Shown here piece by piece: positions 1-9,398 of a stretch of DNA of 64,000 bases. Each line of letters begins with the position of its first letter. The first letter of the stretch is position 1. The DNA is taken from the NCBI RefSeq assembly GCF_023821985.2, contig NZ_CP098805.1:1798001-1862000 (forward strand), given 5' to 3'. This DNA comes from Dyadobacter chenhuakuii. GTDB taxonomy: Bacteria; Bacteroidota; Bacteroidia; Cytophagales; Spirosomataceae. The notes under the pieces were generated by a model. It ran no database searches. It saw nothing but the letters and a program-made list of their open reading frames with translations, and was not told where the DNA came from. The translations under genes and the position numbers were made by a program.

Positions 1-60
1 CACAATCAGGCAGCAGATCAAATCGCTTCATATCTGCAGGAACTGATAATTCCAGAATAA
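1..60 (+). CDS. C-terminal tail of a gene cut by the window edge
   Basis: The first 60 bases read as an uninterrupted frame of 19 codons ending in TAA at 58-60, with residues ending YLQELIIPE. No start lies inside the window, so this can only be the end of a plus-strand gene. The tail is too short to assign a family. A short hairpin-forming stretch (GCGTG...CACGC near 90-110) follows it but has no T-run. Confidence 0.4.
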   Translation, partial: HNQAADQIASYLQELIIPE

Positions 61-311
61 AAACGTTGCTTCTTATTGACGGATAACGGGCGTGTTTCTG
101 ACACGCTTGCTTATGCCATGCTCAGGCAATTGCTTGAACTAAGATTTTGCAAGGCAATGTACCAACAGGCGTACAGCCAATGTTTAAGGTGAGTGAATGC
201 GATAAAAATACATATTTTCGGTAAAAGACAGTTTGTAACATGCGATCATTTTGTATAAGTTAGAGGCCTCTTTTCCTGAATACTTACTTCGTCATCATCT
301 GCCACAATAAC

Positions 312-857
312 TTGAAGGATTTATCAGACATAGCGTTAATGAATCTGTTGAAGGATGGGGATGACAGGAATGCCTTCAATGAGCTTTATGTCCGCTATTG
401 GAAGGTTATTTATGATATAGGTTTCAAAAAACTGCACAATGCACCACTTGCAGAAGATCTTGTTCACGACTTGTTTGTAGATATCTGGAACAAGAGGCAG
501 GAGATTACCATTCACAGCACATTCATAGGCTATTTCCATACAATGCTGAAAAACCGGCTCATTGACCAGAGCCGGAAAAATGCTTTTCAACTTCAAGTGC
601 AGCAAGACATTTTAGAACGAACTTCGGCGAACGAAAACCAGTTTTTCGATGCCGTTGCATCCGACGACATTGAAAAGCAGTTGATGGCCGAAGTGGAAAA
701 CCTGCCTTCGGATATGAAAAAGATCTTTTTACTAAGCCGTCAGGAGCATTTATCTACGATTGAAATAGCGCAAAAACTCTCCCTATCTCCGCAAACTGTC
801 AAAAATCAGATCAGTAATGCGATCCGGCGCCTCCGGTTGAAAGAGCTGCATCTCTGA
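312..857 (+). CDS. ECF RNA polymerase sigma factor, FecI-like
   Basis: A 181-residue extracytoplasmic-function sigma factor. Region 2 covers about residues 20-90, including the AEDLVHDLFVDIW helix that contacts core polymerase and the -10 element. Region 4 lies at about 130-177 with a helix-turn-helix (IAQKLSLSPQTVKNQIS) that reads the -35 element. Length and layout are typical of Bacteroidota FecI-type factors. The longest frame starts at TTG (312); the first ATG is at 339 and would remove nine residues that look like the usual N-terminus, so TTG is preferred. The next genes are a FecR anti-sigma factor and a SusC receptor with an STN domain, so it is inferred to transcribe that uptake locus when the receptor signals occupancy. 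A 10-bp palindrome (262-271) sits in its leader. Confidence 0.92.
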   Translation: MKDLSDIALMNLLKDGDDRNAFNELYVRYWKVIYDIGFKKLHNAPLAEDLVHDLFVDIWNKRQEITIHSTFIGYFHTMLKNRLIDQSRKNAFQLQVQQDILERTSANENQFFDAVASDDIEKQLMAEVENLPSDMKKIFLLSRQEHLSTIEIAQKLSLSPQTVKNQISNAIRRLRLKELHL

Positions 858-1171
858 ATTTTGGCGGATTGCATGTTGTTGCATGCCTCCGGCATTTTCA
901 ACACCGTGGCTGCTAATCATTTCTAATAATGTAACGTCGCGCTGCGACTTAGGACTGCAAATGCCGGAGGCATGACATCTTTGTAGATAGCATCAGGTTA
1001 ATTTCAATTTTTGAAATCCCGCGAGGGATGTATCGACGCGCAAAAAGCAACATTGCAAAAATTTTTTTAACATTTTCTTTTTGGCATAGTACCACTGCAT
1101 TTCCCATTCGTCATGTCATTGTAAGCACCAATTGGGATCCAAATTAAAGGGTCATCAAAAAATCGTACTCA
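858..1171. other. 314-bp gap with palindromic repeat elements
   Basis: The gap between the sigma factor and FecR genes holds no convincing gene. It contains a 93-bp element bounded by 16-bp inverted repeats (882-974) and a single diverged copy of the AAATCCCGGAGGGATGTA motif (1014-1032). I could not identify a promoter matching the TTTG/TAnnTTTG consensus. A FecI-type promoter for fecR may lie here but cannot be recognised by eye. Confidence 0.6.
882..974. repeat. 93-bp element with 16-bp terminal inverted repeats
   Basis: The left arm CATGCCTCCGGCATTT (882-897) is exactly the reverse complement of the right arm (959-974). Between them lies a smaller palindrome, GTCGC-gct-GCGAC (936-948). 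Each arm also contains its own GCC..GGC palindrome. The element resembles the small mobile-like palindromic repeats scattered in Cytophagales genomes. No coding capacity is seen. Confidence 0.65.
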
Positions 1172-2059
1172 ATGGATATCGACGACCTCTATAAAAGCCT
1201 TGGACTGGAACGACCTTCGGATGGTGAAAATAAGCATCAACCCGATGGAGACCACATTAAAGCCAGGATTGACCAGACATTAAATTTTGACAAAACCCGC
1301 AATATATTTTGGCGCAAATGGTATGCGATTGCGGCGTCGCTGGCTTTCCTGATCATATCAGCAGCAGGCATTTATAATTATACTGTTCACAATTCTGGGT
1401 CCGGGAATATGATCACCATCACAGCACCGTCCGGCGGAACCCGTGAAGTGATCCTGCCTGATGGCTCCCGGGTGTGGCTGAATGCAGCAAGCGTTTTACG
1501 ATATCCGGCCAGCTTTGGCAAAACACGGGAAGTCTTTCTTGAAGAAGGCGAAGGCTTTTTTCAGGTTAAAAGGGACACAACGGCGCCATTCACAGTTCAC
1601 AGCTCCCACCTCGATACAAGAGTGCTCGGGACATCATTCCGGGTGAAGGCGTACAAAGAATTATCCCACGAAATCGTAACTGTGGTGAGCGGAAAAGTGG
1701 CCGTTTCACGGGGTGCCGAACCGCTGGCGCTTCTGGAAAAAGACCAGGAAGTGATTTTTGACAAAAACAGTGGAAATGAAAAAGAAATGCTGGTGGAAGC
1801 GGCCGAATCGGTCGACTGGAAATCGGGGAATGTGATATTAAAGTCAGTGCGCTTTGAAGATTTGATATTAGCTGTGGAAAATGCCTATCAGGTGAGCATT
1901 CACTTTGATAGGCAAAAATTTAAAGAATGTGAGAACAGCATTCGGTTTAGTACCCATCAGAGCCTCGAAAGTGTGATGGACCTTGTGCGTGACATCCAGG
2001 GGATCCGCTACGAAATAAAAGGAAAAAAGGTGATCGTAAGCGGAGAGGGCTGTCAGTAA
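1172..2059 (+). CDS. FecR family anti-sigma factor
   Basis: This 295-residue inner-membrane anti-sigma factor is inferred to hold the upstream sigma factor inactive until the partner receptor signals. A cytoplasmic N-terminal part of about 50 residues precedes one membrane segment (about 51-70, WYAIAASLAFLIISAAG). A periplasmic FecR domain follows (about 82-180, with the typical LPDGSRVWLN and VLGTSFRV blocks), then a DUF4974 domain (about 222-292). That order is standard for Bacteroidota FecR proteins, where DUF4974 is thought to contact the receptor's STN domain. It lies 314 bp after the sigma gene, a wider gap than usual because repeat elements sit between them, and 127 bp before the SusC gene. 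Confidence 0.93.
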   Translation: MDIDDLYKSLGLERPSDGENKHQPDGDHIKARIDQTLNFDKTRNIFWRKWYAIAASLAFLIISAAGIYNYTVHNSGSGNMITITAPSGGTREVILPDGSRVWLNAASVLRYPASFGKTREVFLEEGEGFFQVKRDTTAPFTVHSSHLDTRVLGTSFRVKAYKELSHEIVTVVSGKVAVSRGAEPLALLEKDQEVIFDKNSGNEKEMLVEAAESVDWKSGNVILKSVRFEDLILAVENAYQVSIHFDRQKFKECENSIRFSTHQSLESVMDLVRDIQGIRYEIKGKKVIVSGEGCQ

Positions 2060-2186
2060 CATGAAATGCTGGACCTGCGCCAACAGGCCCAGCAAAGAAT
2101 AAATACAATTCCGGGGGCTGATTTTGACGGATCCACTCCCCGGCTTTTGCCGTGTTTAACAAGTGTTTACTAAACCTAGGTAATTT

Positions 2187-5100
2187 ATGAAAAGAAGAAC
2201 TACTAAACTAATCAGAGTCATGAGGGCCGGATTGATCGTGTTTGGAGTGTTGATTACTACGGCGGGGACTTTGCTGGCGGAAAATGGTTACAGCCAGCGT
2301 CTCATGGGCAAGAAGGTCACGGTCAGTTTCAGTGACGTTTCGCTCGAAAAAGCCATTGAAAAAATCAGTAAGGCAAGTCAGATCGACTTTTCCTACAACA
2401 ATAAAGAAGCCAGAAAGATAAAGGTCCATAGCAGTAACTTCCAGGAAACCAGTGTAAAAGAAGTGCTGGAATCGGTTTTGGCGGAAACCCCCTACTCTTT
2501 CAGGGAAACGGATGAAAGCATTGTGGTTTTCAAAACCAAAGACCAGCCGGCAGCAATGGAAAGCCTGTCAAACCGTCCACTTATAACAGGTCAGGCGTCT
2601 TCTTTAAATATAAAAAAGGACATTGTCATTAAAGGGCAGGTTACGGATTCAGAAAACAGTCCGTTACCCGGTGTTAGCGTGCTCGTGAAAGGAACGTCGG
2701 AAGGTTCTTTGACGGATGAAAATGGTAATTTCAAGATCAGTGTAGACTCAGAATCAGACGTTTTGATTTTTTCTTACATTGGTTTTCAAACCAGGGAAGT
2801 GCCCGTCGGCAATAACACAAGTCTGACCATTGCATTAAAAGAAGATACAAAAAGTCTGAGTGAGGTCGTCGTGGTGGGATATGGAACGCAGAAAAAAGCC
2901 AACTTAACCGGCGCCGTGAGCACTGTAGACGTGGATAAAACCATGCAATCCAGACCGGTAACAGACGTGGGCCGGGCCTTGCAGGGTGCCGTTCCGGGCC
3001 TGACGATCACGACAACGACCGGTGATCTGGGCAGCAGCCCGCAGATCCGCCTACGGGGAATGGTTGGCTCGCTGAATGCGGGCAACGGCGCGCAACCGCT
3101 TATTTTGCTGGATAATGTTGAGATACAAAGCTTGCTGCTTGTCAATCCAGACGACATTCAATCCATTTCTGTGCTTAAAGATGCTGCATCGACCTCTATT
3201 TACGGAAGCCGCGCAGCCTGGGGTGTAGTTTTGATCACTTCAAAATCCGGAAAGAAAAATACACGCAATCAAATCTCCTACTCCGCCAATTTTTCACAAA
3301 GCACACCTACAAACACGCCCAAACTCGCTCCCGCAGCTGATGGGCCGGAATATGCATTGCTGGCTGCGAAACGCAACAACCCTTCCGCCACCACATTCGG
3401 GACGGTGGGCATGTATTTCACAGACGAAAGCATCCAGAAAATCCGGGATTGGGAAGCGCAATACGGCGGTCAGGATTTGGGTAATGAAATGGTCCTGGGC
3501 CGCGATTTCGACATTAAGGATGGTCGCCTTTACTTTTACAGGCCGTGGGACGCGGGCGATATGTATATGCGTAAGTGGGCGCCGCAAAGCAATCATAATC
3601 TGGGCTTTACAGGCGGAAATGACAAAACCAGCTATAACGTCAGCTTAGGTTATATGGGCCAGGAAGGTGTTTTGAAAGAAAAAACAGACCTTTTCAAGCG
3701 TTACAGCGGCACATTCAGCATTAATTCTGATCTGAACAAATGGTTTAGCCTGAATGCCAAGCTATTACTCTCAAAGAATGTTGCGGAAAGTCCATTTTCT
3801 TTTGGCGGAACGACTTATGACCCGCTTTACTATCTGTATCGGTGGCATTCGGTCTACCCGTATGGGACTTACGAAGGCAAGCCGTTCAGGAATGTGGTTA
3901 CGGAGGTTCAGCAGGCTAATATGCTTAATTATTCGTCCAATTTCATCCGGGCAACGGTGGGTGGTCAGTTTAAGCTGGCAAAAGACCTGACTGTTGACGC
4001 CAATTACACTTATTCTAACACCAACGATCACGTGCGCGAAGTCGGAGGAAGCGTTACGGCCTGGAACCAGTGGAACGGTGTGCCTTTGAAATATGAAAAT
4101 TATACGAGCGCCACTTACGACCGTGTTAAATACAATTCAAACTGGAATGAGATGCACACCTTCAAGGCATTTGCAACTTATTCGAAAGATGTAGAAAAGC
4201 ATTCGCTCAAATTCCTGGCGGGGATGGATCTCGATTTGTTCAAGAGATGGGGCCAATCTTCCGAAAGACGCGGGTTACTGGATCAAACGCATGGAGAACT
4301 GCCGCTTGCGACGGGCGACCAATATGTGGATGGTTTCAGGGGACATTGGGCTACGCAAGGTTATTTTGGCCGGGTCAACTATACATTCAATGATAAAATT
4401 CTCTTGGAAGTAAACGGTCGGTATGACGGTTCGTCATTTTTCCCAAACAACAGCCAGTGGGCATTTTTCCCCTCTGTTTCAGCTGGCTATGTGCTTACTG
4501 CCGAGCCATTTATGTCATTCAGCAAGCCTGTTCTCGACAATCTGAAAATCCGCGGATCGTGGGGATCGCTGGGCAATACGGACGTGGGTAGCACCACATT
4601 CCGGCCGACTATGGCCTCTTCCGCTTCCAACTGGTGGATCGGGACGAGCAATATGGTGACCGTAGCAACGCCCTCGCTTGTGCCGCCATCGCTCACCTGG
4701 GAGAAAATCAGCACGCTGGATCTCGGTCTCGACGCGAGCCTATTTAATAACAGACTTGCCGTTACTTACGACTGGTATCAGCGCACCACAAGTGATATGA
4801 TCACGGGCGGCATCGTGCTCCCCAGCAGCTTCGGGGCAACACCGCCGAGAAGAAATTATGGCCAAATGCAGACAACCGGCTGGGAAATCGCTCTCGACTG
4901 GCGGCAAAGCCTGGCCAGCGGTTTCAATTTCAGCGTAGGTTTATCATTGTCTGATTTCAAAGAAAAAATTACCAAGTTCGACGGGAATCTGGTCAACGGA
5001 AATTACAGAGGCAAAATTCTGGGTGAGATCTGGGGTTATGAAACAGACCGCTTTTTCCGCAACGACGATTTCCAGCAAAATACCGACGGTACATTGATCA

Positions 5101-5795
5101 CCGACGCAGCCGGTCACTACATTCTTAAAGATGGCATCCCCAACCAGACCAAGCACGAAGCTGGCACATTCTTCTATGGCCCGGGTGACGTAAAATACAA
5201 GGACCTGAACGGCGACGGAACAATTTTCACCGGCAGCAGCAGCCTCGACGACCATGGTGATTTGAAAGTGATCGGCAATTCCACGCCACGCTATCAATAC
5301 GGGATCCGCTTGGGCGCTGATTGGAAAGGTTTTGACCTGAATGTCTTCACGCAAGGTGTCGGTAAGCGCGATCTCTGGGCTTCCGGCTCCATTTTTATTC
5401 CAGGAAATAACCCTAATGATGCCATGTACGCGCACCAGATGGACTACTGGACGCCGGAACGGCAAGATGCTTTTTATCCAAGACCTACCAACACCGGGCA
5501 GTCCAATAACACGCAGAACTTCCTCATCCAGGATAAATATCTGCTGGATATGTCCTACCTGAGAATGAAGAGTGTGAATTTTGGTTACCGGTTGCCCGCA
5601 CGTCTGACGCAAAAAATCAAGATGCAAAACCTGCGCGTTTATGTGAATGGCGAGAACCTGTTTGAGTTTGATAACCTCAATATCCCGATCGATCCCGAGG
5701 TGGATTTTCGCAATTCTACGATCGATCGCGCAACATTCGGACGGGTTTATCCTTATCGCCGGAGCGTTTCAATGGGTCTTCAACTTACATTCTAA
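2187..5795 (+). CDS. SusC/RagA TonB-dependent receptor with STN signalling domain
   Basis: A 1202-residue outer-membrane transporter. The N-terminus has a basic signal peptide (to about residue 32), then an STN domain (about 45-115) used to signal to FecR. A carboxypeptidase-regulatory-like domain follows (about 147-220, starting KGQVTDSENSPLPGVSV), then the SusC signature SEVVVVGYGTQ (about 225-235), the plug, and a large beta-barrel ending in an aromatic residue (LTF). The STN domain and its position after sigma and FecR genes indicate transcriptional self-regulation by trans-envelope signalling. The SusD gene follows 18 bp later. The substrate cannot be read from sequence; the neighbours suggest a sugar-containing or phosphorylated ligand, which is inference. 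Confidence 0.95.
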   Translation: MKRRTTKLIRVMRAGLIVFGVLITTAGTLLAENGYSQRLMGKKVTVSFSDVSLEKAIEKISKASQIDFSYNNKEARKIKVHSSNFQETSVKEVLESVLAETPYSFRETDESIVVFKTKDQPAAMESLSNRPLITGQASSLNIKKDIVIKGQVTDSENSPLPGVSVLVKGTSEGSLTDENGNFKISVDSESDVLIFSYIGFQTREVPVGNNTSLTIALKEDTKSLSEVVVVGYGTQKKANLTGAVSTVDVDKTMQSRPVTDVGRALQGAVPGLTITTTTGDLGSSPQIRLRGMVGSLNAGNGAQPLILLDNVEIQSLLLVNPDDIQSISVLKDAASTSIYGSRAAWGVVLITSKSGKKNTRNQISYSANFSQSTPTNTPKLAPAADGPEYALLAAKRNNPSATTFGTVGMYFTDESIQKIRDWEAQYGGQDLGNEMVLGRDFDIKDGRLYFYRPWDAGDMYMRKWAPQSNHNLGFTGGNDKTSYNVSLGYMGQEGVLKEKTDLFKRYSGTFSINSDLNKWFSLNAKLLLSKNVAESPFSFGGTTYDPLYYLYRWHSVYPYGTYEGKPFRNVVTEVQQANMLNYSSNFIRATVGGQFKLAKDLTVDANYTYSNTNDHVREVGGSVTAWNQWNGVPLKYENYTSATYDRVKYNSNWNEMHTFKAFATYSKDVEKHSLKFLAGMDLDLFKRWGQSSERRGLLDQTHGELPLATGDQYVDGFRGHWATQGYFGRVNYTFNDKILLEVNGRYDGSSFFPNNSQWAFFPSVSAGYVLTAEPFMSFSKPVLDNLKIRGSWGSLGNTDVGSTTFRPTMASSASNWWIGTSNMVTVATPSLVPPSLTWEKISTLDLGLDASLFNNRLAVTYDWYQRTTSDMITGGIVLPSSFGATPPRRNYGQMQTTGWEIALDWRQSLASGFNFSVGLSLSDFKEKITKFDGNLVNGNYRGKILGEIWGYETDRFFRNDDFQQNTDGTLITDAAGHYILKDGIPNQTKHEAGTFFYGPGDVKYKDLNGDGTIFTGSSSLDDHGDLKVIGNSTPRYQYGIRLGADWKGFDLNVFTQGVGKRDLWASGSIFIPGNNPNDAMYAHQMDYWTPERQDAFYPRPTNTGQSNNTQNFLIQDKYLLDMSYLRMKSVNFGYRLPARLTQKIKMQNLRVYVNGENLFEFDNLNIPIDPEVDFRNSTIDRATFGRVYPYRRSVSMGLQLTF

Positions 5796-5813
5796 TTCAA
5801 AAACACAGTTATT

Positions 5814-7502
5814 ATGAAAAAGATATTGCTCATCCTTTCCATTTCACTGCTTGTTATAACGGGGTGTAAGGAGGATTTTCTCACCCGCGAGCCGCAGGAC
5901 GCGCTCACGGATGACAGTTACTGGACCAATGAAAAGAATGTAAGAACCTTTGCCTGGGGCTTTTATCCCAACTATTTTCCTGCTTATGGGTCTGGCTTTA
6001 CATTCGGCAGATATTTTACAGGACAAACATTAAATGATGATTTTGCCCCATTGAGTCCAACGCAATTTATCAAAAACGTCCCCGCTACTTCCACAACCTG
6101 GACTTTTACCTGGGTCAGAAAAGCGAATCTTTTCCTGGACCGCATCCAGACCGTTCCCATGGAGGAGGAGGCCATCGCGCACTGGTCGGGGATTGCACGG
6201 TTTTTCAGGGCGATGGAATACCACGAGCTCGTGCGGACTTACGGTGATGTGCCATTTTACGATAAGGCCCTGGACGAAAAGGATGCTGCGGGACTTTACA
6301 AGAAACGCCAGCCGCGTACCGAAGTGATGGACAAGGTTTTGGAAGATTTTCAGTTTGCCGCTGCCAACGTTCGTGCCGATGACGGCGAAAAAGGTCTGAC
6401 GGTTAATAAGTCGGTCGTTCTGGCTTTCATGTCCCGCGTGTTCTTGTTTGAAGGGACTTATCTGAAATATCACAACATTGATCAGGCACGGGCAAAAACG
6501 TATCTGGAAGCGGCCAAATGGGCTGCTAATGAAGTGATGCAATCCGGTCGCTATGCCATTTCGGAGAATTACCGATCCCTGTTTACATCCATTTCGCTGG
6601 CCGGTTCGAAGGAAATGATCCTGTATCGAAAATATGAGACCGGGCAGCTTACGCATAGTTTGAACAGTTATAACAACAAAGAACCGCAATCCGGCGCGTC
6701 TAAAAGTGCCGTGGAAAGTTATTTGTCTAAGGATGGTTTGCCTATCGCTGTTTCGCCTTTGTATTTAGGGGACAAAAACATTAAAAATGTGATGACAAAT
6801 CGTGATCCACGCTTTACATCAACATTTGTGGATGCCTTGCGCGTAAGCAAATATGCGCCTAATGCTTCGTCTAGCGGCTATGCAACATGGAAATTTCTCA
6901 ATGAAGAAACCAAAGAGTTGCCCGAAGGAAGTGGTTCGCTGAACCAGACAGACGGCCCTGTGATCCGCTATGGAGAGGTTTTGCTAAATTATGCGGAAGC
7001 CGCTGCGGAACTGGGCGCGATGGTGCAGGCTGATCTGGACCAATCGGTAAATCCGCTGCGCGCCCGCCCAGGCGTTGCTTTGCCGCCATTGCAAGTTTTG
7101 GGAGGCTTACCAGCTGTCAACGGAAAGGTGTATGACGACCCGAAACGGGACAAAACAGTCGCATCGCTATTATGGGAAATCCGTCGTGAGCGTCGTGTGG
7201 AGCTGATGATGGAAGGTTTCAGATTAAATGACCTTACCCGCTGGAAAAAGATGGAATATACTGACACAAAAGTCAATGCAGACATTAACCGCGGTGCTTG
7301 GATCAAAAAAGCTGACTATCCCAACACGGATGCCATCATCGAAGGCGGTGCGGCGGAAGGCTACATTATCCCCGCTTCTAAACCCGAATCACAACGCTTA
7401 TTTGAAAGCCCGAAAGTTTACCTGACCCCTATCCCATTGGATCAGATCAAGCTTTACCAGGATGCCGGTTCTGAACTGACACAGAATCCGGGCTGGGAAT
7501 AA
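5814..7502 (+). CDS. SusD/RagB family nutrient-binding lipoprotein
   Basis: A 562-residue outer-membrane lipoprotein that forms the lid of the SusC transporter just upstream. It opens with a lipoprotein signal peptide (MKKILLILSISLLVITGC, lipid-modified Cys18). The SusD N-terminal helical region contains the usual LTDDSYWTNEKNVRTFAWG block, and the C-terminal RagB/SusD region has RYGEVLLNYAEAAAELG, RRERRVELMMEGFRLNDL and the terminal LTQNPGW. The length is normal for the family. It is separated from SusC by 18 bp and from the next gene by 10 bp, so the three are surely co-transcribed. Confidence 0.95.
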   Translation: MKKILLILSISLLVITGCKEDFLTREPQDALTDDSYWTNEKNVRTFAWGFYPNYFPAYGSGFTFGRYFTGQTLNDDFAPLSPTQFIKNVPATSTTWTFTWVRKANLFLDRIQTVPMEEEAIAHWSGIARFFRAMEYHELVRTYGDVPFYDKALDEKDAAGLYKKRQPRTEVMDKVLEDFQFAAANVRADDGEKGLTVNKSVVLAFMSRVFLFEGTYLKYHNIDQARAKTYLEAAKWAANEVMQSGRYAISENYRSLFTSISLAGSKEMILYRKYETGQLTHSLNSYNNKEPQSGASKSAVESYLSKDGLPIAVSPLYLGDKNIKNVMTNRDPRFTSTFVDALRVSKYAPNASSSGYATWKFLNEETKELPEGSGSLNQTDGPVIRYGEVLLNYAEAAAELGAMVQADLDQSVNPLRARPGVALPPLQVLGGLPAVNGKVYDDPKRDKTVASLLWEIRRERRVELMMEGFRLNDLTRWKKMEYTDTKVNADINRGAWIKKADYPNTDAIIEGGAAEGYIIPASKPESQRLFESPKVYLTPIPLDQIKLYQDAGSELTQNPGWE

Positions 7503-7512
7503 TCATCGCATT

Positions 7513-9360
7513 ATGAGATACTTCGCACTTTGCCTGTTGCTTTGCATTGCCCAGTTTTGTTTTGGACAAAATGAAAATTTCAAATTCGCTTTCGTCAGCG
7601 ATACACACGTGGGCGGCTCCACAGGTGCTGACGATCTCATGCGCACGGTGAAGGACATTAATGCCAATCCATCGCTCGATTTCGTAGTGGTGACCGGAGA
7701 CATTACGGAGTTCGGCTCTGATGACGAGCTGACACTGGCCAAGGCGATATTGGATAGTCTGCAAAAACCCTGGCATGTCATACCCGGCAATCACGATTCA
7801 AACTGGTCGGAAAGCGGGAGTAATAGCTTTAAAACCATTTTCGGTGCTGAGGCTTTTTACTTTCAGCACAAAGGTTATGCATTTCTCGGAACAGCGTCGG
7901 GGCCTAACATGCGTATGGGTCCCGGCCAGGTTCCAAGGGAACATCTGGTGTGGCTCGACAGCACATTAAGCAAGCTGCCCGATCCGAAAATGCCGGTTAT
8001 TTACCTCAACCATTACCCGCAGGACTCCGCGCTCAACAACTGGTACGATGCATTGGACAGGTTGAAAAAGAATAATGTTCAGCTTATCCTCTGCGGCCAC
8101 GGGCATAGTAATAAAGCGTTGGATTTTGAAAAGATCCCGGGCGTGATGGGCCGTTCCAATCTCAGGGCAAAGGAAGAGATTGGCGGCTACAACATTGTGA
8201 CCATAAGCAATGGAAAAGCATCTTTTGAAATCAAAAAGCCATTCTCCGACAGTCTGACAGCATGGAATGAAGTAACATTAACGGATCACCAATTTTCAAA
8301 AAGCACTGAAACATTCCCAAGGCCAACTTACGCGGTGAACGATCAGTTTAAGAATGTCGAAATGCTATGGTATTACCAGGACAACAGCGATATAGGCTCC
8401 GGTGTGACCTTGCATAACAAAGTCATTTTATGCTCTGATACAAAAGGTGTGCTGTTTGCTTTAAATAAAAAGGGAAAGAAGATTTGGGAATACAAAACCA
8501 ATGGCAAGATTTACGCCACGCCTGCCGCGTCCGGTTCGAGTGTAGTCGTGACTTCCAGTGATAAGAATGTCTATTGTGTCGATGTAAAAAACGGCAAGTT
8601 GAAATGGAAATTTACTACCGAAAAACCAATCGTCGCCAATCCCGTGATTGCTGACGGTAAGGTGTTTACAGGCGGTTCGGACGGTCATTTCCGCGCATTA
8701 GACCTCGAAACCGGTGAGTTGGTCTGGGATTTTAAAGATGTAAAAGGATTCGTGGTTACCAAGCCATTGATTTATCAGGGAAAGATCTTTTTCGGCTGCT
8801 GGGCCAATGATTTTTATGCCCTCGACCTGAAAACAGGCGCTTTGGCCTGGAAGTGGAACAATGGCGCTGCTAACCGAATGTTCTCACCAGCAGCCGTTTA
8901 CCCCGTCGCTTCCGGCAACCGCGTCTTTATCGTCGCCCCCGACCGTTACATGACCGCACTTAATGTAGCTACCGGCGAAGTAGTCTGGCGCAAGCAAATT
9001 CCAACCGTTCGCGTGCGGGAGTCCATCGGACTTTCCTCGGACAGCAGTCTCGTGTTTGTCAAAACCATGGACGGCGACATTTACGGCGTCTCCACCAAAG
9101 CCGATTCCATGGAACTGAGCTGGAAAGCGAAATTGAAATTACCCTACGAAATCTCCCCCACCGCATTGGTCGAAACCAACAACATCCTATACGTCCCGAG
9201 CAACTCCGGAATGGTGTGCGCCATTGACCGGAGCAGCGGCGAAACGATCTGGAAACACAAAATTTCCAACGCACTGATCAGCGGCATCACACCTGTGGAC
9301 AAGCGGACGGTGCTGGTGACAACGATGGACGGGAAGATTGTCATGTTGCAGACGCGCTGA
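7513..9360 (+). CDS. secreted calcineurin-like phosphoesterase fused to PQQ-type beta-propeller
   Basis: A 615-residue protein with a Sec signal peptide (to about residue 19). Residues 22-240 form a calcineurin-like metallophosphoesterase: the metal ligands appear in order as SDTHVGG (D30, H32), GDITEFG (D63), GNHD (N93, H94), LNHYPQD and CGHGHSN. Residues from about 270 to the end contain repeated blades of a PQQ-like/quinoprotein beta-propeller (for example VYCVDVKNGKLKWKF and YALDLKTGALAWKW). The propeller may bind a ligand or partner rather than PQQ. It sits 10 bp after SusD, so it probably acts in the periplasm or at the surface on the imported substrate, possibly removing phosphate. The specific substrate is unknown. 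Confidence 0.88.
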   Translation: MRYFALCLLLCIAQFCFGQNENFKFAFVSDTHVGGSTGADDLMRTVKDINANPSLDFVVVTGDITEFGSDDELTLAKAILDSLQKPWHVIPGNHDSNWSESGSNSFKTIFGAEAFYFQHKGYAFLGTASGPNMRMGPGQVPREHLVWLDSTLSKLPDPKMPVIYLNHYPQDSALNNWYDALDRLKKNNVQLILCGHGHSNKALDFEKIPGVMGRSNLRAKEEIGGYNIVTISNGKASFEIKKPFSDSLTAWNEVTLTDHQFSKSTETFPRPTYAVNDQFKNVEMLWYYQDNSDIGSGVTLHNKVILCSDTKGVLFALNKKGKKIWEYKTNGKIYATPAASGSSVVVTSSDKNVYCVDVKNGKLKWKFTTEKPIVANPVIADGKVFTGGSDGHFRALDLETGELVWDFKDVKGFVVTKPLIYQGKIFFGCWANDFYALDLKTGALAWKWNNGAANRMFSPAAVYPVASGNRVFIVAPDRYMTALNVATGEVVWRKQIPTVRVRESIGLSSDSSLVFVKTMDGDIYGVSTKADSMELSWKAKLKLPYEISPTALVETNNILYVPSNSGMVCAIDRSSGETIWKHKISNALISGITPVDKRTVLVTTMDGKIVMLQTR

Positions 9361-9398
9361 TAATCTTTTGGGAACATGTTAAAAGCAACTTTTAGCTC

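Noticed and set aside
61..311. tRNA or mobile-element remnant before the sigma factor
   Set aside because: Small hairpins and direct repeats are present, but there is no T-loop sequence, cloverleaf or transposase fragment.
4944..5627. 227-codon minus-strand frame inside the first SusC gene
   Set aside because: It is antisense to a clear SusC barrel and shows no motif or signal; long antisense frames are expected in this codon usage.
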